Source of the DNA: Candidatus Adlerbacteria bacterium
GTDB taxonomy: Bacteria; Patescibacteriota; Minisyncoccia; Phycocordibacterales; SBAW01
Direction of reading: 5' to 3'
NCBI GenBank assembly: GCA_026397405.1
Contig: JAPLUW010000002.1
Span: 104,214 to 142,162 of the forward strand
DNA length: 37,949 nucleotides
Shown here piece by piece: positions 18,954 through 28,168 of this stretch. The stretch's first letter is position 1, and each line of letters begins with the position of its first letter. The notes beneath the pieces are model-generated. The model was not told where the DNA came from. It saw only the letters and a list, made by a program, of their open reading frames with translations, and did not search any database. The position numbers and the translations under genes were made by a program.

Positions 18954-20088
18954 ATTTCAAATATTTTTTGTTTTTGAGTTTTTCAGGCAAATAACTTTCT
19001 TTGTCATACAACTTGTAGCCCTTGTGGTAATCCAAGTCTTTCATCAACTTAGTCGGAGCATTCCTAATTTGTAGCGGCACGGGCAAATTGCCTAATTTTT
19101 GCACATCAGCCAAGGCCTCAAAATATGCATCGTGGCTCGCGCGAGACTTTTTACTTTCGGCCAAATACGCAACACCGTGCGCCAAGTTAATTTGCGCTTC
19201 CGGGTAGCCAATTTTTTGACAGGCCTCAAACACTGCGTTGGCAACAACGAGTGCCGTTGGTTGCGCCAGGCCAATGTCTTCGCTGGCAAACACCACCATG
19301 CGCCGCGCTATAAACAGCGGGTCTTCGCCTGCGTCGACCATACGTGCCAAGTAGTAGAGCGCTGCATCGGGCTGTGATGCGCGCATACTTTTTATAAATG
19401 CACTTATGGTGTTGTAGTGCTCTTCGCCTTTTTTGTCGTAGCGCAAGTGGCGCGACTGTACTGTTTCCTGCAAACTTTCGACCGTTATCTTTCCATACAG
19501 ACTATGTGCGTTTTCAAGCACACCCAAAGCTTGGCGGGCGTCACCCTGTGCCAGCTGTATAAGCCAGTCGCGTGCATCTTTTGGCACTTTTAGTTTTGTA
19601 CGCTTAATGATGTTCTCCATGTCACTCTCCTCAAGTTCTTTCAGCACAAATACACGACACCGCGACAGAAGTGCAGGAATAACTTCAAACGACGGGTTTT
19701 CTGTTGTTGCACCTATTAGTGTCAGCTCGCCACGTTCTACAAACGGCAATAAAAAATCTTGTTGTGCTTTATTAAACCGATGTATCTCGTCTATAAACAA
19801 AACCTTTGGTTTATTTGAAAACTGGAGCGCCCCTTTTTGTAATACTTTTTTTATGTCATCTTTCCCCGAATCAACAGCAGAAAGTTCGAAAAATTCTGCA
19901 TCAAGTGCATTTGCGTAAATCCGTGCAAGTGTTGTTTTGCCGCTGCCCGGTGGACCCCACAGCAAAAAGGAAAAGAGATGTTTGCCCTCAATAGCTTCTC
20001 GCAAGGGCTTACCACTCCCCACCAAATGTTCCTGGCCAAAGAATTCATCCAATGCCGTAGGGCGTATTTTTGACGCAAGCGGTTCCAC
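18952..20088 (-). CDS. rarA: Replication-associated recombination protein A (MgsA/WRNIP1 family AAA+ ATPase)
   Basis: RPTALDEFFGQEHLVG, LLWGPPGSGKTTLARIYA, VLFIDEIHRFNKAQQDFLLPFVERGELTLIGATTENPSFE; probable GTG start 6 nt after TATACT. Confidence 0.95.
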   Translation of the reverse strand: MEPLASKIRPTALDEFFGQEHLVGSGKPLREAIEGKHLFSFLLWGPPGSGKTTLARIYANALDAEFFELSAVDSGKDDIKKVLQKGALQFSNKPKVLFIDEIHRFNKAQQDFLLPFVERGELTLIGATTENPSFEVIPALLSRCRVFVLKELEESDMENIIKRTKLKVPKDARDWLIQLAQGDARQALGVLENAHSLYGKITVESLQETVQSRHLRYDKKGEEHYNTISAFIKSMRASQPDAALYYLARMVDAGEDPLFIARRMVVFASEDIGLAQPTALVVANAVFEACQKIGYPEAQINLAHGVAYLAESKKSRASHDAYFEALADVQKLGNLPVPLQIRNAPTKLMKDLDYHKGYKLYDKESYLPEKLKNKKYLK

Positions 20089-20127
20089 ACATACAGTATA
20101 CAAAATATGTTAGAATTATTTTTATCT

Positions 20128-20562
20128 ATGAAAAAATATATACTAGGAGGCATTGTTGTAGTGTTGTTAGGCGGGTACGCACTCTGGAGCGCGTCACGCT
20201 CACAGACTCCTGCGCCTGTCGGCACAACGTCTATTCCTTCTGAAACTACAAATCCAGGCACTACTTCACAAGGCGCATATAAAGACGGCACCTACACTGG
20301 CAGTATTGGTAGTGCTGCACCGTACGGCAACGTTCAGGTAAAAGCTACGGTTTCCGGTGGCAAAATTAGTGCAATAGAAATGTTGGCTGTGCCACATGGC
20401 CCAGGGTACACCGACGAACTTAGTGCATCAACATTTCCAAAACTTGTACAACAAGCAATCACCGTACAAAGTGCAAAAGTTGATATTATTTCGGGCGCAA
20501 CACAAAACAGCGAAGGCTTCACTCAGTCACTCGCCGCAGCACTCGCTACTGCAAAAAACTAA
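20128..20562 (+). CDS. FMN-binding domain protein, membrane-anchored (NqrC/RnfG-like)
   Basis: MKKYILGGIVVVLLGGYALW anchor; GSAAPYGNVQVKATVSGGKISAIEMLAVPHGPGYTDEL...IISGATQNSEGFTQSL with the SGAT FMN-attachment motif. Confidence 0.88.
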   Translation: MKKYILGGIVVVLLGGYALWSASRSQTPAPVGTTSIPSETTNPGTTSQGAYKDGTYTGSIGSAAPYGNVQVKATVSGGKISAIEMLAVPHGPGYTDELSASTFPKLVQQAITVQSAKVDIISGATQNSEGFTQSLAAALATAKN

Positions 20563-20567
20563 TATTT

Positions 20568-21398
20568 ATGCGCGACACTCGGCTGATAATGGGCATGCCT
20601 ATTACAGTTGAAATTGTCGACAAGGAAACTGCACCAGAGACACTGGATGCAGTTTTTTTGTACTTTACAGAAGTTGATGAGCGCTTTAGTACGTATAAAG
20701 ATACAAGCGAAATTTCACAACTAAACGAAGCGCTCATTGCTAATGGAGGGGCTCCACAGCACGTCGTCCGTTCCACGGACCCCCGGACTGAACAGATTCC
20801 CAGAAAGGAACCTGCGTACTCGGATTTAGCTATGAGCGAGGAGTTGAAGGAGGTTTTTAAACTAGCAGAACAAACAAAACAAGAAACTAATGGTTATTTT
20901 GATATTACAAAACCGAATGGCCAGCTAGACCCTTCGGGCATCGTTAAAGGTTGGGCAATACAAAATGCGGCCGAAATGCTACTCGCCCGCGGTGTTACAA
21001 ATTTTTTTATTGACGCAGGCGGCGACATACAGTCACATGGCAAAAACTCTGGAGGTAAGGAATGGAGCGTGGGTATACGCAACCCATTTAATCAAAAAGA
21101 AATTGTAAAAATTATATATCCGCAAGGCCGCGGCATTGCAACATCTGGAAGTTACGAACGCGGAAGCCACATCTACAACCCTCACAACACTGCCGACTTA
21201 TTAGCAGATATTATTAGTATTACAGTAGTGGGCCCAAATGTTTTGGAAGCCGACCGTTTTGCAACCGCAGCATTTGCTATGGGAACGACGGGGGTAACCT
21301 TTATTGAAAATCTCCCCGGTTTTGAGGCATACTCAATAGACAAAAACGGCACTGCAACCATGACTAGCGGGTTTGAAGCGCTCACAACACCAGCATGA
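20568..21398 (+). CDS. apbE: FAD:protein FMN transferase
   Basis: MGMPITVEIVD, RFSTYKDTSEISQLN, NGYFDITKPNGQLDPSGIVKGWAIQNAAEML, FFIDAGGDIQSHGKN, GIATSGSYERG. Confidence 0.93.
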   Translation: MRDTRLIMGMPITVEIVDKETAPETLDAVFLYFTEVDERFSTYKDTSEISQLNEALIANGGAPQHVVRSTDPRTEQIPRKEPAYSDLAMSEELKEVFKLAEQTKQETNGYFDITKPNGQLDPSGIVKGWAIQNAAEMLLARGVTNFFIDAGGDIQSHGKNSGGKEWSVGIRNPFNQKEIVKIIYPQGRGIATSGSYERGSHIYNPHNTADLLADIISITVVGPNVLEADRFATAAFAMGTTGVTFIENLPGFEAYSIDKNGTATMTSGFEALTTPA

Positions 21399-22873
21399 AA
21401 TATATCGACAACTTTCTAAACCGCATCACCATGTACCGTTTGGCACTGTACTACCTCTGCCTGTTGCTTGCTGCAGCAGCAGTACTCGGGGGCGTCGGTG
21501 TACTTCCGTATTCGCCTTTCGCCATACTTTTTTCGGCAGCACTTATAACCGCAGTGTGTTGGGGCACAAACGAAGCGTTTGCACGCGCATGGAAGGTTAC
21601 ACCCAACATCGAATCGGTCTATATCACGGCTTTTATTTTAGCTCTTATCATCAGCCCTGTTTCCCCAACAGCCTTTGCAAGTTGGCCGCTGCTTATTGCT
21701 GCAAGTGTCATTGCGATGGCGTCAAAATATATTCTGGTTATAGGTAAAAAACATATCTTTAACCCCGCAGCATTTGCTGTTGTTGCCACTGCCCTACTGT
21801 TTGGAAAATATGCAAGCTGGTGGGTTGGCGGCACCCTGGCACTACTGCCGTTCGTACTTGTAGGCGGGCTACTTGTCGTACGCAAATTACAGCGCTTTGA
21901 CCTGCTCTGCGCTTTTGCCGCAGTAGCCGCAGTTGGTATAAGTGTTACGTTTTTGCCACAAAACCCACTACTGTCTGTCTGGCAAACTCTACTACATTCA
22001 TCACTTATATTCCTCGGCTGCATTATGCTCACCGAGCCCTTAACTAGCCCGCAGGCGCGTGTGCATCGCCTGGTGTACGGCGCTATAGTCGGATTCTTTT
22101 TTATCCCCCACGTTCATATCTTTTCCTTCTACACATCGCCCGAACTCGCGCTATTGGTGGGCAACATATACGCATACATAGTATCCCCGAGTAGTCGCCG
22201 CATACTTACACTTGTACGGTCAACACGCATCGCCGAAGGTATTTACGACTTTGTGTTTATGCCAGACACACCGCTTAGTTTTATACCCGGGCAGTATTTA
22301 GAATGGACGCTCGGTCACACAAAGCCAGACGACCGCGGCAACCGGCGTTACTTTACTATCGCCTCCTCTCCAACAGAAAAAGAATTGCATTTAGGTATTA
22401 AGGTGTACGAACCTTCAAGTACGTTTAAAAAAGCTCTACTGGCTATGCAGCCCGGTGCAACACTTTCCGTTGCGCAGCTTGCTGGTGAATTTACTCTGCC
22501 AAAAGACACAAACAAAAAACTGGTCTTTATCGCCGGTGGTATCGGCATTACCCCGTTCCGTTCTATGGTCCAGTACATGATCGATACAAAAGAGAGTCGC
22601 GATGCGATATTACTCTATTCTACAAAAACACCGAGCGAGGTTGCCTACAAAGAAGTCTTTGAAGCTGGCCGAAACGTTGGTCTGCGACCCTTCTATCTTG
22701 GCCTTATCGACACACAAACACTTATGCGCGAAGTCCCCGACTATAAAGAAAGGATGTTCTATATCTCGGGCCCGCTCGGGATGGTAACTGCATTTGAGCA
22801 CACACTAAAAAGCCTGGGTGTGCCGGGCAAACAAATAAAAATCGACTTCTTCCCTGGGTTTGTGTATATTTGA
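21395..22873 (+). CDS. NqrB/RnfD-like membrane domain fused to an FNR-type oxidoreductase domain
   Basis: N-terminal multi-TM with NIESVYITAFILALIISP and KHIFNPAAFAVV; C-terminal PGQYLEWTLGH, RRYFTIASSPTEKELHLGIK, FIAGGIGITPFRSMVQYMID. Confidence 0.88.
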   Translation: MKYIDNFLNRITMYRLALYYLCLLLAAAAVLGGVGVLPYSPFAILFSAALITAVCWGTNEAFARAWKVTPNIESVYITAFILALIISPVSPTAFASWPLLIAASVIAMASKYILVIGKKHIFNPAAFAVVATALLFGKYASWWVGGTLALLPFVLVGGLLVVRKLQRFDLLCAFAAVAAVGISVTFLPQNPLLSVWQTLLHSSLIFLGCIMLTEPLTSPQARVHRLVYGAIVGFFFIPHVHIFSFYTSPELALLVGNIYAYIVSPSSRRILTLVRSTRIAEGIYDFVFMPDTPLSFIPGQYLEWTLGHTKPDDRGNRRYFTIASSPTEKELHLGIKVYEPSSTFKKALLAMQPGATLSVAQLAGEFTLPKDTNKKLVFIAGGIGITPFRSMVQYMIDTKESRDAILLYSTKTPSEVAYKEVFEAGRNVGLRPFYLGLIDTQTLMREVPDYKERMFYISGPLGMVTAFEHTLKSLGVPGKQIKIDFFPGFVYI

Positions 22874-22897
22874 CATTTTATCTATTTACTGTAGTAT
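22870..22897 (+). promoter_or_regulatory. sigma70-type promoter
   Basis: TTGACA-16 nt-TAGTAT, overlapping the upstream stop codon. Confidence 0.75.
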
Positions 22898-22926
22898 ATT
22901 TTCAGCTTTAACCGAGAGGTCTTTGA

Positions 22927-23259
22927 ATGTCGCAGCTCTACTACCAACTCCTGCTCGAAACGGGGCACGATGAGGATATAAATTACGAAGGGTGGTTTCG
23001 TAAACCTTCCGACCTTCCTTTTCCATCGCCTATGGGGACTTCGCTCGACGTTCCTTTATTCGGCGATGACCTTTGCGTCTGCACCTACAGCCACGACAAA
23101 GGTGCCCTGTATATGTGGCTTGGCACGCCTGGCATGACGTCCGGCGAGAGTACGTTCAGGTTGCGAGTGGTAAATCTCGCGGAGGCGCGTGAAGAGCTCC
23201 TGGACGAGGGGTGGGAGGAGATGGACAAGAACGACGAGCCCATCAAGCAGCCGGAATAG
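22927..23259 (+). CDS. Hypothetical protein, 110 aa
   Basis: Own promoter, SD GAGAGG and terminator; MSQLYYQLLLETGHDEDINYEGWFRKPSDLPFPSPMGTSLDVPLFGDDLCV... Confidence 0.65.
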   Translation: MSQLYYQLLLETGHDEDINYEGWFRKPSDLPFPSPMGTSLDVPLFGDDLCVCTYSHDKGALYMWLGTPGMTSGESTFRLRVVNLAEAREELLDEGWEEMDKNDEPIKQPE

Positions 23260-23285
23260 GTAGCGGCCGCTTCGGTGAGACAAAA

Positions 23286-23324
23286 AGCCAAAGCTTCGTC
23301 TCACGACGAAGTGGCGGCTTTTTT
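23286..23324 (+). terminator. Rho-independent terminator, probably bidirectional
   Basis: AGCCaaaGCTTCGTC-TCAC-GACGAAGtggcGGCT then TTTTTT. Confidence 0.75.
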
Positions 23325-25005
23325 ATTTCCCTTTCGGCAAGTCCAAATGAGCAAAGGCATCACTAAAAGTGGTGCCTACTTTTTTACCGGGGTTAAAGAT
23401 ATTGTGTGGGTCGAAGATCTTTTTTATTTGCAAAAACAGTGCGAACATTTCAGGGCCAAACATTTTCTCGACATACGGTGTGCGGATAAAGCCGTCGTTA
23501 TGCTCCCCACTAATAGAACCGTGGTACGAGAGTACTAGGTCGTACACCTTGTGCGAAAGTTCGTCTATTATTTTTGCAGTGTCTGGGTTAGCAGGGTCCA
23601 CAAGCGGAATAATGTGGAAGTTCCCGTCTCCTACATGCCCGGCAACTGTGTACTGCATAGATTTTTCGTACGGTTTTAGAATGACCTCAAGTTTTGGTAA
23701 AAATTCAGAAAGTGTCCAAGGTGGCACTACAAAGTCGTCAATAAACGGTGCAGTGCGTTTGTTACGGATCTTTTTACGCAGCAGGTTAAAACTCTCACGG
23801 CGTATTGCCCAATATTTTTTACTTGCGTGTTCGTTCTTTGCAACACGGCTGCCAATATTAGGTTGTGTTTTTTTAATCTCTTCTTCTAACTCTACCGCTT
23901 TTTTAAGCGCCTCTTCTTGTGTGTCGGCACGGAACTCGACCATCAATACAAGTTTTGGGATACCGCCTGTTAGTAGCATCCACAGCTCCGGCAAAAACGA
24001 AATGCCAAGCGAGATAATCCCCGATCTCATTTGTGTTGCAAATTCAGGGAAATATTTTACTGCAAGTTTAAACGTATTGTCGTCGTATGACTCAAAGCTA
24101 TCAGGCTGTTTTGCAAGCACCTGCGGTACAATCTTCCCCAACTCTGAAAGCGAGTCCAAAAACAAAATGGTCATTGCCGAGCAAGGCTGTGGGTGCACCA
24201 GCGAAAATTTTATTTTGGTGATTAGCCCGAGCGTCCCTTGCGAGCCGACCATAAGCCGCCCCAGGTTAAGCGAATTGACCCCGTCGCCCATGTCCCAGAG
24301 CGCGTAGCCGGACGAATTTTTTTCCACCTTCGGCTTCCCTGCCTCAATAACTGCCCTGTGTGTAGAAATTAGTTTTGAAACAGCGCGATATATGTCACCT
24401 TCAAAATCTTTTTTATTTAATTTTTGCTGCAGGGCGTCCCCTTCCAAATTTTTAAGTGTATACGTTTGTCCGTCGGCAAGAACAACATCAAGTTCTTGCA
24501 CGTAGCGGGCAGTTTTGCCATATTTTAAATTTTTCTCCCCGCCCGAGTTGTTTGCTACCATACCGCCCACCGTGTTTATCTCGCGCGACGCGGTGTAACT
24601 TGGTAGTTCTAAGTTTTTCTTTTTTGTTTCTTTGTCAAAGTCTCGGAAGTACATCCCTGGCTCGACGACCGCGTATGCGGTCGCTCCGACCGAAGCGTCG
24701 GAGCTAAGTTCCAGCAACCTACTAAAATGTCGCGTCATATCCACAATGACCGAGTCGTTCAACGGCCCGCCCGACATGTCGGTACCAGCCGAGCGTGCGG
24801 TTAGCGATATGTGGCCGCCCGGTTTTTCTTTAATTTTTGTGGCGTATCGCACTAAAATACCGATGTCTGTTGCATCTTTTGGATGCACCACTACTTCCGG
24901 TGTAACTGCAAACAAGCTTGCATCGCGCGAATATGCCTCCAATGTTGCAGGCGCGTCTTCTACTTCACCGCGTAGTACTTTTTTAAGTTCTCCTGCAAGA
25001 GTCAT
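23323..25005 (-). CDS. FAD-binding oxidoreductase, GlcD / D-lactate dehydrogenase type
   Basis: LTARSAGTDMSGGPLNDSVIVDMTRHFSRLLEL, NTVGGMVANNSGGEKNLKYGKTARYV, GHVGDGNFHIIPLVD, FDPHNIFNPGKKVG. Confidence 0.9.
   Translation of the reverse strand: MTLAGELKKVLRGEVEDAPATLEAYSRDASLFAVTPEVVVHPKDATDIGILVRYATKIKEKPGGHISLTARSAGTDMSGGPLNDSVIVDMTRHFSRLLELSSDASVGATAYAVVEPGMYFRDFDKETKKKNLELPSYTASREINTVGGMVANNSGGEKNLKYGKTARYVQELDVVLADGQTYTLKNLEGDALQQKLNKKDFEGDIYRAVSKLISTHRAVIEAGKPKVEKNSSGYALWDMGDGVNSLNLGRLMVGSQGTLGLITKIKFSLVHPQPCSAMTILFLDSLSELGKIVPQVLAKQPDSFESYDDNTFKLAVKYFPEFATQMRSGIISLGISFLPELWMLLTGGIPKLVLMVEFRADTQEEALKKAVELEEEIKKTQPNIGSRVAKNEHASKKYWAIRRESFNLLRKKIRNKRTAPFIDDFVVPPWTLSEFLPKLEVILKPYEKSMQYTVAGHVGDGNFHIIPLVDPANPDTAKIIDELSHKVYDLVLSYHGSISGEHNDGFIRTPYVEKMFGPEMFALFLQIKKIFDPHNIFNPGKKVGTTFSDAFAHLDLPKGK
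24666..24704. repeat. Two adjacent perfect hairpins inside the FAD oxidoreductase gene
   Basis: CGACCGC-GTAT-GCGGTCG and GCTCCGAC-CGAAGC-GTCGGAGC, encoding SSDASVGATAYAVVE. Confidence 0.85.
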
Positions 25006-25042
25006 ATACCTCAGTATACAACAGCGCCGTATGTTGCTCTGA

Positions 25043-26239
25043 CTATTTCAGCACGTTCCAGATATTTTGGTCCTCGCTGCCGTCAAATTTAAATACCGCA
25101 ACACCTCGAACTCCTAGTTTTTTAGCAAGTGCGACTTTGTCTGCAATTGCTTGCGCGTCGCTCCACCACACAATGTTAAATGGCGGTGGCACTGATGTAG
25201 CCAATGCAGTTTGAGAATAAACGTCTGAAGGCGGCGCTGTCGTGTTACCGTTTGCAGCAACACTGCCCGGCACGCTTGCTTGGTCGGACAATGCTGCCGT
25301 GGCAGGAGTCGACTTGTAAATAAACGATAGTTCGCCTGCACTGTTTCGTGTTGGTGCTGTACCAAGCAAGGACGCGAGTTGTGTGGCGTAATTTTGGTTA
25401 AATGCCCACAAAAGTTTGTAGGTGTATCCTGCTCCATTTGGAGTTACAGAATATTCGTACCCATAGGTTGGCACGCCAATGAGTATCTTCTTTTTTGATA
25501 TAGTTTTTGCCGCGAGCGTAACGATATTTTCTACCCACGAAGGGTCAGCAACTGGCACATAGGGCGCTGCACGCGCGGCATTAAGCGTTGCAGATATGTG
25601 GCCCTGGTCGTACGCCATAATCTCGACCCGGTCGCAGTATTTATTTATCGCGACATAGTCGTTGGCATATTCCGTTGCATCTGCGGGAGGTGTCACGCCA
25701 ATACCATAGCGGTCCACAAGCGGCATGCGCGCTTCAATAGAGCAGTAGACCCATTTGTTGCCCATACGCTGGTACAGACCTTTTAAAAATGTAGAGAAAT
25801 AGTCTTTTGTTTCGGCATGCTTTGCTTCAAAGTCGATGTCGATGCCGTCGTAACCTTTTTCTTTTACAAGTTTTGCAATTGCATCTTCGAGCGCAATACG
25901 TTTTTGGGTATTACTCAAAATTGCATGTTCCGTGTCACCGTTACCCCACATAATTGTTGGGATAACACGCACATGATTCTTTTTTGCAGCCGCCATAAAC
26001 GACACCCACGGCTCGCCGTCCATGCCAGCTGCGTCGTTTAACGTGCCGTCTGTTTTCATGGTGTACACAAACGGACTTACTTCGGTCAGTTGTTTGAGGT
26101 GCGGAGTAACGTCAGCAATGCTCTCATTTTCATGCCAGTACGGCATCCATCCGCCAAATTCAAGTGCAACAGAAGGCGCTTGCGCGTGCGCAACAGTAAA
26201 ACAAAGCAGGCTTAAAGCCACTGAGAATATCCATTTCAT
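25043..26239 (-). CDS. Secreted glycoside hydrolase family 18-like protein
   Basis: Signal peptide; GGWMPYWHENES, YDGIDIDFEAKHAETKDYFSTFLKGLY, VEIMAYDQ, ILIGVPTYGYEYSV, GVRGVAVFKFDGSED. Confidence 0.88.
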   Translation of the reverse strand: MKWIFSVALSLLCFTVAHAQAPSVALEFGGWMPYWHENESIADVTPHLKQLTEVSPFVYTMKTDGTLNDAAGMDGEPWVSFMAAAKKNHVRVIPTIMWGNGDTEHAILSNTQKRIALEDAIAKLVKEKGYDGIDIDFEAKHAETKDYFSTFLKGLYQRMGNKWVYCSIEARMPLVDRYGIGVTPPADATEYANDYVAINKYCDRVEIMAYDQGHISATLNAARAAPYVPVADPSWVENIVTLAAKTISKKKILIGVPTYGYEYSVTPNGAGYTYKLLWAFNQNYATQLASLLGTAPTRNSAGELSFIYKSTPATAALSDQASVPGSVAANGNTTAPPSDVYSQTALATSVPPPFNIVWWSDAQAIADKVALAKKLGVRGVAVFKFDGSEDQNIWNVLK

Positions 26240-26273
26240 AATTTTAGTATAGCAGGCCTGTCTGCTTGCCAGA

Positions 26274-28079
26274 CTAGCGCTTTGCTTTTGTGCGCTCCAT
26301 TTCTGTGAGGCCCTGCTTACGTAGACGTACAGAGAGCGGAGTTATTTCCAAATATTCGTCTTCAACCATTACCTCGAGTCCGCGTTCAATTGTAAGTACA
26401 TACGGTGGAACCAAGTTCATCGCTTCGTCGGTACCCGACGCACGCATGTTAGTGAGCTGTTTACCCTTGGTTGGGTTTACGGACATTTCTTCACCCTTCG
26501 AAGTGTTGCCAATGACCATACCCTCGTACACTTCGGTTGCAGGTTTAATATAGAGCGTTCCACGGTCTTGCAAGCTCCAAAGAGAAAAGCCGAGTGTCTT
26601 GCCTGACGCCATCGAGATCATCGAGCCAACAACACGTTTTACAATTTCCCCTGCGTACGGGCGGAACTCCAAAAAGCGTGACGACAAAATTCCTTCGCCT
26701 TTGGTGTCCAAAACAAACTGGCTGCGGTACCCAAGCAGACCGCGTGTTGGGCCTTCAAAAATCAGACGCACAGTTTCGCTGTGAGTTGCAATATCTTTCA
26801 AAATAAATTTGCGAGTTCCCAAGCGCTCGATAATTGCGCCCTGGAAGGTGGATGGCGTGTCGATAACGACTTCTTCAAACGGTTCTTGTTTTTCGCCATC
26901 TACGTCGCGGAAGATAACTTGCGGCTGGGAAACTTGCATTTCGTACCCCTCGCGACGCATGTTTTCCAAAAGGATAGCGATGTGCAACTCACCTCGGCCA
27001 GACACTTTAAACACGTCTCCTCCGCCCTGTGAGCCGCCCGCTTCGTTACCAAATTCCACCTTCAAACCAACGTTTACTTCCAACTCGCGCACCAAGCGTT
27101 CGCGGATCTGGCGTGTGGTAACAAATTTACCTTCGCGTCCTGCAAATGGAGAGTTGTTAACCAAAAAGTTAAGCGTAATTGTTGGCTCGTCAATTGCAAT
27201 TGCAGGCAATGTTTCTGCAGCAGCGTTGTCGCAAATAGTTTCACCAATAAAAATGTCGGTAAGCCCTGCAATAAGTACAATGTCGCCAGCACCAGCTTCA
27301 GTTGCCTCCACTTTCTGCAAACCCTTAAAGCTAAACATTTTTATAACCTTACCACTGCGTACTTCGCCGGTTGGTTTTTTGATAATAACTGTCTGTCCAG
27401 TGGAAATTTTGCCTTCGTAGATGCGGGCAACTGCTAAGCGACCAAGGAAGTTGTCGTAGCCAAGGTTAAATGGCTGCGCGCGGAGTGGTTTGTCTTCCAA
27501 ACCTTTGCCTGCAGCTGGCACATGTTCCAAAATCATATCCAACAGCGGCGTGAGGTCAGTCGACTCGTCGGTCAGTTTGCGCTTAGCAATGCCCTGGCGG
27601 CCAATTGCGTACATAACAGGAAAGTTTGACTGCTCGTCTGATGCACCAAGCTCCAAAAAGAGCTCCAACACTTGCTCTTCAGCACGTGCAGGGTCGGCGG
27701 CAGGTTTGTCGATTTTGTTTATAACAACAATTGGCTTCAGCCCAAGCTCAAGAGACTTCTTCAACACAAAGCGAGTCTGTGGCATCGGACCTTCCTGTGC
27801 GTCGACAACCAACAGCACCGAGTCGATAGAACGTAGCACGCGCTCCACTTCCGAACCGAAGTCGGCGTGTCCTGGAGTGTCGACGATGTTTATTTTGACG
27901 TCTTTATAAAAAATTGCTGCTGGTTTGGAATAGATGGTGATACCACGCTCGCGCTCGAGGTCGTTAGAGTCCATGGTGACACCTTCTTCAGCAACTCCTG
28001 TTTGGCGCATCAAAGCGTCGGTCAAGGTAGTCTTGCCGTGGTCCACGTGCGCGATAATTGCAATATTTCTGATCTCCAT
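26274..28079 (-). CDS. typA: Ribosome-associated GTPase TypA/BipA
   Basis: [55 protein letters not shown]; 601 aa. Confidence 0.97.
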   Translation of the reverse strand: MEIRNIAIIAHVDHGKTTLTDALMRQTGVAEEGVTMDSNDLERERGITIYSKPAAIFYKDVKINIVDTPGHADFGSEVERVLRSIDSVLLVVDAQEGPMPQTRFVLKKSLELGLKPIVVINKIDKPAADPARAEEQVLELFLELGASDEQSNFPVMYAIGRQGIAKRKLTDESTDLTPLLDMILEHVPAAGKGLEDKPLRAQPFNLGYDNFLGRLAVARIYEGKISTGQTVIIKKPTGEVRSGKVIKMFSFKGLQKVEATEAGAGDIVLIAGLTDIFIGETICDNAAAETLPAIAIDEPTITLNFLVNNSPFAGREGKFVTTRQIRERLVRELEVNVGLKVEFGNEAGGSQGGGDVFKVSGRGELHIAILLENMRREGYEMQVSQPQVIFRDVDGEKQEPFEEVVIDTPSTFQGAIIERLGTRKFILKDIATHSETVRLIFEGPTRGLLGYRSQFVLDTKGEGILSSRFLEFRPYAGEIVKRVVGSMISMASGKTLGFSLWSLQDRGTLYIKPATEVYEGMVIGNTSKGEEMSVNPTKGKQLTNMRASGTDEAMNLVPPYVLTIERGLEVMVEDEYLEITPLSVRLRKQGLTEMERTKAKR

Positions 28080-28099
28080 CTCAGTTCAGTAAGTTAATT

Positions 28100-28122
28100 A
28101 AAAAGGCGGGCTGCCCCGCACT
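28100..28122 (-). terminator. Hairpin with U-tract between the slipin gene and typA
   Basis: Minus strand GCGGG-GCAG-CCCGC CTTTTT. Confidence 0.6.
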
Positions 28123-28168
28123 CGTATATATAGAGTACCAGGAAAAATCGCCCTATGCAAATAACCCC

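Noticed and set aside
23369-24307. 312-aa plus-strand ORF
   Set aside because: Antisense to the FAD oxidoreductase; Ser-rich shadow ORF.
28085-28168. Possible riboswitch/attenuator before typA (hairpin plus CTTTTT)
   Set aside because: More simply the terminator of the upstream slipin gene; no alternative structure or ligand motif recognised.
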